From Alkalihalophilus pseudofirmus OF4 (GTDB taxonomy: Bacteria > Bacillota > Bacilli > Bacillales > Bacillaceae_D), in the NCBI RefSeq assembly GCF_000005825.2, contig NC_013791.2, forward strand, positions 3,162,001 to 3,226,000: DNA of 64,000 nucleotides, given 5' to 3'. Both the position numbers and the translations under genes were made by a program. Every line of letters starts with the position of its first letter. Position 1 is the first letter of the stretch. Below are positions 58,314 to 64,000 of this stretch, in pieces. The notes beneath the pieces are model-generated. The model worked only from the letters and a program-made list of their open reading frames with translations, was not told the DNA's origin and searched no databases.

Positions 58314-58640
58314 TTAGAACATTTGATAGCCACGTACACGAAGCATTTTTATCACAACACCTGCAATAATAGCTCCGGCAAATCCACTCACTAAAATTAA
58401 AATATCTACCAGCTTTAATGCGACAAATGTTTGACCAAGATCGGCAAATGAAGCAGCTGGTGATGTAAAGTAATCAAAGAAACCGACATTATCAATAATT
58501 AAAATAACGATAACCGGATAAGCAACAGCCATAATCCAGGTTGAACGTAAAACCATATTTAACAAGAAGCCGATCCCAAAAAATAAGATGAGGAACAGCA
58601 CCATTGATATTAACAATTGTGGTAAGCTCACAACTTGCAC
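58314..58640 (-). CDS. yuiB: YuiB-like membrane protein
   Basis: 108 aa, three membrane spans (ISMVLFLILFFGIGFLLNMVLRSTWIMAVAYPVIVILIIDN and LVSGFAGAIIAGVVIKMLRVRGY). Assigned by pattern and by its place before yuiA-yumB. Function unknown. Confidence 0.82.
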   Translation of the reverse strand: MQVVSLPQLLISMVLFLILFFGIGFLLNMVLRSTWIMAVAYPVIVILIIDNVGFFDYFTSPAASFADLGQTFVALKLVDILILVSGFAGAIIAGVVIKMLRVRGYQMF

Positions 58641-58790
58641 CCCCGTATCATAGATAGTTTACTGAATACATGGCAGGTGCGTCAACTATCCATCGCTTAT
58701 CTTTTGTGGCAATATCCGCACAACTATTCAAATAATACCTTACAGAAGTACACATACTTTTAATGAGTCATATATAAAGGATGTGTATAA

Positions 58791-59522
58791 GTGGAACTAA
58801 CCAAAGAACTGTTCATTCTTATCATTCGTATCATCACGATTATTCCGTTGTTATTATTTATCACCTTAAAGATGGGCAGGCGTTCGATTGCAGAGCTGCC
58901 CGTATTTGATTTCCTCATCATTATCACACTTGGTGCTGTAGTTGGTGCAGACCTCGCTGACCCTGATATTGACCATCTGCATACCGCTGCTGCCGTCGTT
59001 TTCATTGGAATTTTTCAAATCATTGTTGCCACCCTTAAAATATCTAACCGAACGTTTGGAAAGATGCTCACCTTTGAACCAGCGGTAGTTATTTATAATG
59101 GCATTTTCTTAATCGAAAATTTAAAGCAGATCCGATATTCCATTGATAATGTGCTAATGATGCTGCGGGAAAATGATGTATTTGATGTAAGCGAGGTAGA
59201 GCTTGCAATTATTGAGGCAAACGGTACCTTAACCGTGCATAAAAAACCCGATAAAAAGCCTTTGACTCGTGCAGATGCTAATGTGGCTGCACCTCACTCA
59301 GAGCTTGCTCTTCCTGTCATTATTGATGGCTATTTGTATAAAGATGTCATTACTCATTTAGAAGTGAGTGAGGAATGGGTGTATCAACAATTAGAAGAGC
59401 TCGGAGTCCCTAGAATAGAGGATGTATTCTTTGCTTCTCTTAATAAAGATCATACATTCCATGTGTCTTTGCGGCAAAATCAGCTTTCTCTATTAAAAGA
59501 AGCACCTCTGCTTTATCATTAA
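58791..59522 (+). CDS. DUF421 (YetF/YkjA-type) membrane protein
   Basis: 243 aa from GTG 58791. Three N-terminal membrane helices (FILIIRIITIIPLLLFITLKMGRR, FDFLIIITLGAVVGADLA, AAAVVFIGIFQIIVATLKI) and a cytoplasmic DUF421 domain with the conserved KMGRRSIAELPVFDFLIIITLG start and TFEPAVVIYNG, IRYSIDNVLMMLREN. YetF-type proteins act in the cell envelope in spores and vegetative cells; exact role unknown. The spacing of AAAGGATGTGTATAA to GTG is acceptable. Confidence 0.88.
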   Translation: MELTKELFILIIRIITIIPLLLFITLKMGRRSIAELPVFDFLIIITLGAVVGADLADPDIDHLHTAAAVVFIGIFQIIVATLKISNRTFGKMLTFEPAVVIYNGIFLIENLKQIRYSIDNVLMMLRENDVFDVSEVELAIIEANGTLTVHKKPDKKPLTRADANVAAPHSELALPVIIDGYLYKDVITHLEVSEEWVYQQLEELGVPRIEDVFFASLNKDHTFHVSLRQNQLSLLKEAPLLYH

Positions 59523-59565
59523 AAAGAAGCAAACTGTTCAAAGGAACAGCCTGCTTCTTTACGTA

Positions 59566-59703
59566 TTATTGCTTTTTATGACTCTTACCATGGCCTCCGC
59601 AATGCTCACATGTTTCACTGCCGCCTAGTAATAACTGAAAATAACCTACACCGTTGCAATATGGACATGTTCCGTTCTCTGTATACTTTAATGAGCGCTT
59701 CAT
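59566..59703 (-). CDS. yuiA: YuiA-like small zinc-finger protein (45 aa)
   Basis: Too short to be listed in many gene calls. Sequence MKRSLKYTENGTCPYCNG..., with CPYCNGVGYF and CEHCGGHGK, two DnaJ-type CxxCxGxG half fingers that can bind zinc. GGGGTGTAGAG precedes ATG 59703. Located before yumB as in B. subtilis. Function unknown. Confidence 0.85.
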   Translation of the reverse strand: MKRSLKYTENGTCPYCNGVGYFQLLLGGSETCEHCGGHGKSHKKQ

Positions 59704-59870
59704 TCTCTACACCCCTTTTATCTTTATAGATTGTTTAATTATATTATCAGAATATTTATATAATTAAAACTTCTTTTTAAGGACTTCCGCGCTCATGTAA
59801 GCGCAAACAAAAAATATTCTCTCTAGAATGCTTACGCTTAAATAGAATTACTCTCTTTTTCAAAAATAAA

Positions 59871-59906
59871 AAAACACAAGTGCGCACTTGGAGTGCACAC
59901 TTGTGT
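59871..59906 (-). terminator. yumB terminator
   Basis: AACACAAGTGTGCACT pairs with AGTGCGCACTTGTGTT (one mismatch) around CCA; read leftward it is followed by TTTTTTATTTTT. Confidence 0.85.
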
Positions 59907-59921
59907 TAAATAAATTGCTTC

Positions 59922-61139
59922 TTACAATGGGTTTTTCCCTTTTTTCAATACAAGACCAGGTCCGCCTAATAAGAATAGGTAGCGGTTATCAATCATCTTC
60001 TTTATGAAGTTAGCTTGAGCACCAAATAATTTACGAGTACCAACAACTCCGATTGCTTCCTTGCCGCCTAGAGATGCTACTGTACCTTTAATGTCTGGCT
60101 TGAATGTCTTCAGTGACGATCCGCCTTTCATTAACAGCTTAATGTTCTCTGCACATGTTTCAGCCATTTGCATAGCGATTTGAGCTGTTGGAGGGTAAGG
60201 ACGGTTAATCTCTTCGTTAATGAGAAGAGCACAGTCACCAATGATAAATACATCATCATGACCAGGAGCACGAAGATCTGGCTCTACTTTAATGCGTCCG
60301 CGCATTGCTTCAAATCCAGACTTCTCGATCACAGAGCTTCCGCGTACACCTGTTGCCCATACAACTGTCTCAGCTTTGATTTCATCTCCACTAGCAAGCG
60401 TAACGCCAGTTTCTGTTACTTCTTTGATCGGGCAGTTAATTTTGAACTCTACTCCACGAGCTTCAAGAAGGTTCATTGCATACTCAACAAGCTCAGGGTC
60501 GAATCCTGGAAGCGCTGTTGGAGCTGCTTCAATCACGTACATTTTTACTTTTTCACGAGGAATGTCATAGTGTTTGCAAAGCTCTGGAACACGCTCTGAA
60601 AGCTCACCAATGAACTCGATTCCTGTGAATCCAGCACCAGCAACGATGAGCGTTAACAGCTCATCACGCTTCTCTGTCATGTTGTTATATCTAGCAAATT
60701 GATACTCAATATGCTCTTTTACTTCACGTGCGCCATTTACAGTCCATTTGCTGAATGCATGCTCGTGTACACCTGGTACGCCGAATGTTTCTGCTTCAGA
60801 ACCGAGTCCAACTACAAGATAGTCATAGTCAAGTTCACCATTTTCAAGGATGACTTTTTTAACGTCTGTTTTGATTTCAACTACAGAGTCTTTTACAAAC
60901 TTGATCTTGTTGAGATCTAGAACACTTTTGATCTCCATACGAGTACGTTCAGGAGAAAGTGTACCAGCAGCTGGCTCATGCAGCCATGTTGTTTGGTAAT
61001 GATAATCGTGCTTGTTCACCAATGTAATATTGGCTTCGTTATGTCCTAGCTGCTTTGACAAACGAGTCGCTGTAATCATTCCGCCGTAACCAGCACCCAA
61101 AAGGACGATACTTGGCTTTTTCAAACTAATCACTTCCAT
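59922..61139 (-). CDS. yumB: Type II NADH dehydrogenase (YumB-like)
   Basis: 405 aa (400 if TTG 61124, preceded by GGAAGTGATTAG, is the real start). FAD site [21 protein letters not shown] site [17 protein letters not shown], second FAD motif [13 protein letters not shown] single-subunit non-pumping enzyme that passes electrons from NADH to menaquinone at the inner face of the membrane. A Rex-type operator lies upstream (61184-61201), fitting control by the NADH/NAD+ ratio. Divergent from yumC. Confidence 0.93.
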   Translation of the reverse strand: MEVISLKKPSIVLLGAGYGGMITATRLSKQLGHNEANITLVNKHDYHYQTTWLHEPAAGTLSPERTRMEIKSVLDLNKIKFVKDSVVEIKTDVKKVILENGELDYDYLVVGLGSEAETFGVPGVHEHAFSKWTVNGAREVKEHIEYQFARYNNMTEKRDELLTLIVAGAGFTGIEFIGELSERVPELCKHYDIPREKVKMYVIEAAPTALPGFDPELVEYAMNLLEARGVEFKINCPIKEVTETGVTLASGDEIKAETVVWATGVRGSSVIEKSGFEAMRGRIKVEPDLRAPGHDDVFIIGDCALLINEEINRPYPPTAQIAMQMAETCAENIKLLMKGGSSLKTFKPDIKGTVASLGGKEAIGVVGTRKLFGAQANFIKKMIDNRYLFLLGGPGLVLKKGKNPL

Positions 61140-61183
61140 TTTCTTATTTTTTACTTGCCTTTATTATACAATAAACGATGACA

Positions 61184-61201
61184 TTGTGATTTATTTCACG
61201 A
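61184..61201 (-). promoter_or_regulatory. Rex operator upstream of yumB
   Basis: TTGTGATTTATTTCACGA matches the Rex consensus TTGTGAN6TCACAA at 11 of 12 defined positions. It overlaps the -35 zone of the yumB promoter (TATAAT at about 61163-61168 on the minus strand). Rex would repress yumB at a low NADH/NAD+ ratio. Confidence 0.75.
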
Positions 61202-61516
61202 ACTAATTTATAAAGAACGAATAATAAGTAAGATGAATGTCGCAAAATATTCACAAATACAATTCCTATCATATTGGTTTTCCCGCTAATTTTCAACTTC
61301 ATTTTTACTTTTCTTTGTTTTTCCATATTACGAAGAAAGCGTTTTTGAATTTAAACATAAGATGTTCTAATCTAAGCAATTTATTCAAGCGGATTGTGCA
61401 ATTGAATAATGTACGATTTAATTAAGAATGATAGGACCCGTCTTCTTTCTTTTTATAAGTGGATATGCATATAATGGGATTGTAGAGACAAACTTTTTCG
61501 GGGGTGGCAAGAAACG

Positions 61517-62509
61517 ATGACAAACGAAGATCAAATGTATGACATTACAATTATTGGTGGTGGACCTACAGGGCTGTTTGCTGCTTTTTATGCTGGGATG
61601 AGACAAGCAAAAGTAAAAATCATTGAAAGCATGCCTCAATTAGGCGGTCAATTATCTGCCTTATATCCGGAAAAGTACATATATGACGTGGCCGGGTTTC
61701 CAAAAGTGAAGGCACAAGATCTTGTTGACGGCCTGGCAAAGCAGGCTGAGCAATTTAATCCGACTGTTGCACTTGAACAGTCTGTGACCCAGGTCGAGAA
61801 GCAAGAAGATGAGACATTTATGATCACAACGGATAAAGAAACACATTTTTCAAAAGCCATTATTATTACTGCAGGCGTAGGTGCCTTCCAGCCTCGTCGC
61901 CTTGAAGTGGACGGCGCAAAAGAATACGAAGGAAAGAACCTTCATTACTTCATTAACGATTTATCAAGCTTCACAGGTAAAAAGGTGCTCGTATGCGGCG
62001 GCGGTGATTCAGCTCTTGACTGGTCGCTTATGCTTGAGCCGCTTGCAAAAGAAGTCACATTAATTCACCGTCGGGATAAGTTCCGTGCTCATGAACATAG
62101 TGTCGAGCTTTTGCATCAATCAAAAGTAAATGTTATGACACCTTTTGAAATTAAAGAACTCCATGGAGATGGAGAAGCTATTAACCAAGTCACGCTTCAA
62201 GAAATCAAAGGTGACCGCAAAGAAACACTAGATGTAGACGCAGTGATCGTAAACTTTGGGTTTGTTTCTTCCTTAGGTCCAATTAAGCAGTGGGGCCTTG
62301 AGATCGAAAAGAATTCCATCGTCGTCAACTCTAAAATGGAAACGAATATTAAAGGAATTTATTCGGCTGGGGATGTTTGTACGTATGACGGCAAAGTTAA
62401 ACTTATCGCCACAGGATTTGGAGAAGCACCGACAGCTGTTAATAATGCCAAAGCCTATATTGATCCTGATGCTAAATTACATCCAGGACATAGCACGAGC
62501 TTATTTTAA
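61517..62509 (+). CDS. yumC: Ferredoxin/flavodoxin-NADP+ reductase (YumC type)
   Basis: 330 aa thioredoxin-reductase-like FNR without the CxxC redox motif. FAD site [24 protein letters not shown] site [18 protein letters not shown]-terminal [33 protein letters not shown] with the aromatic tail SLF. It reduces ferredoxin or flavodoxin using NADPH. A GGGGGTGGCAAGAAACG site precedes ATG. Confidence 0.95.
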   Translation: MTNEDQMYDITIIGGGPTGLFAAFYAGMRQAKVKIIESMPQLGGQLSALYPEKYIYDVAGFPKVKAQDLVDGLAKQAEQFNPTVALEQSVTQVEKQEDETFMITTDKETHFSKAIIITAGVGAFQPRRLEVDGAKEYEGKNLHYFINDLSSFTGKKVLVCGGGDSALDWSLMLEPLAKEVTLIHRRDKFRAHEHSVELLHQSKVNVMTPFEIKELHGDGEAINQVTLQEIKGDRKETLDVDAVIVNFGFVSSLGPIKQWGLEIEKNSIVVNSKMETNIKGIYSAGDVCTYDGKVKLIATGFGEAPTAVNNAKAYIDPDAKLHPGHSTSLF

Positions 62510-62513
62510 TAAG

Positions 62514-62547
62514 AAAATGCCTTAGCGATATCCGCTAAGGCATTTTA
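62514..62547. terminator. Bidirectional terminator yumC/yutM
   Basis: AAAATGCCTTAGCG pairs with CGCTAAGGCATTTT around ATATC (GATATCC). Confidence 0.85.
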
Positions 62548-62551
62548 CATG

Positions 62552-62905
62552 TTAACAATCTTCTGGCGTTCCGGCATTGGTTGCTGTACGGAATGATGAA
62601 CCACACCCGCAGTTTGCGATCGCATTAGGGTTATCAATAGTAAATCCGCCGCCCATCATGTTTTGTTTATAATCAATCACGACACCTTTAATAATTGGTG
62701 CACTTTCATTGTCGATTAATACAGGCAGCCCGCTGATTTCAAGCTTTGTGTCATCTTCAGTTTTTTCTGTATCAAAACCCATTCCATATGACAAGCCGCT
62801 GCAGCCTCCGCCTTTAACACCGACACGAAGCATAAGACCTTCTTGACCTTCTGCTTTCATCATTTCTTTAATCTGGCTTACTGCCGCTTCCGTTAATGTA
62901 ATCAT
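62552..62905 (-). CDS. yutM: A-type Fe-S cluster carrier (YutM/ErpA-like)
   Basis: 117 aa from ATG 62905 (ATAGGAGTGATAAA upstream; 25 more upstream codons are open but unlikely). HesB/IscA pattern: MITLTEAAVSQIKEMM, GGGCSGLSYGMGFD and the C-terminal CGCGSSF give the three conserved cysteines. Carries Fe-S clusters to apoproteins. Fits the yumC-yutM order. Confidence 0.92.
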   Translation of the reverse strand: MITLTEAAVSQIKEMMKAEGQEGLMLRVGVKGGGCSGLSYGMGFDTEKTEDDTKLEISGLPVLIDNESAPIIKGVVIDYKQNMMGGGFTIDNPNAIANCGCGSSFRTATNAGTPEDC

Positions 62906-62984
62906 TTTATCACTCCTATTAACGATTGCTCTCAGTATACCTTTTGTTCTCTTGAACCTCAAGAGACATGCTCTCATCATCTGC

Positions 62985-63197
62985 TCAAAATTCGAACGCT
63001 TCCTTTAAAGGTTTATTTTTTCCTTGATTATTGTTATGCATCATAGCAAGGTTATGGGCCCGATCTAATTCCTGGCTATAATCTAGTACGAGTGGGTGAG
63101 ACATACCATGTTTAGCTGCTGCATGTATCATTTTTTCACGTAAAGATTCAATTTTTTCAAGACAGGCATCATATGTTAATGCTGTAGTCATCGTCAT
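62985..63197 (-). CDS. Spo0E-like aspartyl-phosphate phosphatase
   Basis: 70 aa. CLEKIESLREKMIHAAAKHGMSHPLVLDYSQELDRAHNL carries the Spo0E-family SQELD signature. Such proteins remove phosphate from Spo0A-P and delay sporulation. The Leu after SQELD in Spo0E (SQELDxLI) is Ala-His here, so target choice may differ. GGGGTGAATGACG precedes the start. Confidence 0.85.
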   Translation of the reverse strand: MTMTTALTYDACLEKIESLREKMIHAAAKHGMSHPLVLDYSQELDRAHNLAMMHNNNQGKNKPLKEAFEF

Positions 63198-63568
63198 TCA
63201 CCCCTCTAATAGATGTATGTATAAATAAAGAACTTTAGTATAATATAGTAGTAAATCACAGTCGTCCGTACATCTAAATTTGTATATTACTTACATTTTA
63301 ATTAATTACCGTAAGTAAATCAACTATGAAACAACTAAATATAGATGATTTTCATTGTTTTTTACAATTTCTACACTAGATATTCAATATCCTTCCTCTT
63401 TTCCAAAAACGTTCACTTTGTTTTCATTATCTTTATCTGATAGTATAATAGTGATTATCGTACAAACATTTTGCCACATACTTTTTATAAGGTTTGCTGC
63501 CTTTTACTTAGAGTTACGAAAAATAATATGTACCGAACGTCTCTTTAGACGGAATGGAGGATAAGGAC
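63198..63568. other. 371-bp intergenic region before mqnE
   Basis: AT-rich; no gene supported. Contains the promoter region of mqnE (TTGTTTTTTACAATTTC near 63357) and the ribosome binding site ATGGAGGATAAGGAC. No terminator or riboswitch was recognised. Confidence 0.5.
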
Positions 63569-64000
63569 ATGACAACAATCCTTACAGATACAAAATTACA
63601 AGGAATTGCAGAGAAAGTTCAGCACGGCGAGCGATTATCGATTGAAGATGGCCTATATTTATATGATACGCCTGACCTTCTAGGGATCGCACAACTCGCT
63701 AATCAAGTAAACTACAAGAAAAACGGGGACAACGTTTATTTTATTCAGAATATGTACATCAACCCTACAAATGTATGTGAAGCAAATTGCGGGTTCTGTG
63801 GATTTAAGCGTAAGCCTGGTCAAGAGGGAGCCTATACGATGGACAGTGAAGCTCTTCTAAAATACGTAGAAGAGCGCTGGAATGATAACATCCGTGAATT
63901 CCATATTGTTGGGGGGCACAACCATGAAGTGCCGTTTGATTATTATCTTGATACAATCCGTACCTTAAAAAAACACTATCCTAATGTGACTGTAAAAGCT
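63569..64000 (+). CDS. mqnE: Aminofutalosine synthase MqnE, 5' part
   Basis: 144 codons are inside the window. Radical SAM motif NPTNVCEANCGFCGFKRKPGQ (Cys-x3-Cys-x2-Cys), preceded by the MqnE-type leader LSIEDGLYLYDTPDLLGIAQLANQ and followed by IREFHIVGGHNHEVPFDYYLDTI. It adds a carboxyvinyl group product to the adenosyl radical, early in the futalosine route to menaquinone. MqnC is the alternative, but the GGHNHEVPFDYY and leader pattern favour MqnE. Confidence 0.88.
   Translation, partial: MTTILTDTKLQGIAEKVQHGERLSIEDGLYLYDTPDLLGIAQLANQVNYKKNGDNVYFIQNMYINPTNVCEANCGFCGFKRKPGQEGAYTMDSEALLKYVEERWNDNIREFHIVGGHNHEVPFDYYLDTIRTLKKHYPNVTVKA

Overview
The window comes from a low-to-mid GC Gram-positive chromosome of the alkaliphilic Bacillaceae type (Bacillus halodurans / clausii / Alkalihalobacillus-like). 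The evidence is strong GGAGG ribosome binding sites, gene order matching the B. subtilis yug-yui-yum-yut region (yugO, yugN, pgi, yugJ, yuzA, yugI, alaT-alaR, yuiF, pepA/yuiE, yuiD, yuiC, yuiB, yuiA, yumB, yumC, yutM), a Spo0E-type phosphatase gene, and an aminofutalosine synthase (mqnE) start, as expected of Bacillaceae that make menaquinone by the futalosine route. The species assignment is inference.

Region 1 (1-1070): the 5' part of a secreted subtilase on the minus strand, then the terminator that once followed tRNA-Ala.

Region 2 (1071-17741): a 16.7-kb integrated element bounded by a 46-bp direct repeat made from the 3' end of tRNA-Ala(GGC), with a tyrosine integrase beside the intact tRNA. 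It carries a serine recombinase, two winged-helix replication-type proteins (one next to three 15-bp iterons), three XRE regulators, a Cys-rich VLP-like protein, a cold-shock-like protein, a lipoprotein, a membrane-anchored DUF559-type nuclease, and a small tail module (membrane peptide, 87-aa protein, 725-aa tape measure protein, DUF2577-like protein). No terminase, portal, capsid, tail tube, baseplate or lysis genes are seen. It therefore looks like a phage satellite or an unusual phage-derived integrative element. Its non-coding DNA is rich: four variable-stem hairpins with a common loop lie between two convergent terminators, a near-consensus LexA box sits on an orphan promoter, a well-formed sRNA gene is present, and a terminator hairpin covers the integrase ribosome binding site.

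Region 3 (17.8-30.7 kb): chromosome with an inactive-looking M50 protein, an Asn/Ser-rich KGG stress protein, a K+ channel, yugN, pgi, yugJ, yuzA, yugI, a DEAD-box helicase, thiM with an IS4-family element (9-bp target duplication) just upstream, and alaT-alaR.

Region 4 (30.8-46.7 kb): isochorismatase-like hydrolase, bluB, oligo-1,6-glucosidase, luxS, small membrane proteins, YihY, HU, RDD protein, bioY, yuiF, a TrmB/MFS divergent pair, a bicarbonate-uptake operon (DUF2294, SbtA, zinc-less carbonic-anhydrase homologue) behind a hairpin leader, a hydroxyacid dehydrogenase and a chromate transporter.

Region 5 (46.9-64 kb): a TRAP transporter, pepA, yuiD, a cytosolic cobalamin-binding-like protein, yuiC, a BMP lipoprotein overlapping a chemoreceptor gene, yuiB, a YetF-like protein, yuiA, the divergent yumB/yumC pair with a Rex-type operator, yutM, a Spo0E-like gene and mqnE (cut by the window end).

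Two intergenic repeat systems stand out in the chromosome. One is a degenerate repeat with an exact 21-nt period (20 units at three loci). The other is a composite palindromic repeat present as inverted copies at 41.7-42.1 and 53.2-53.5 kb.
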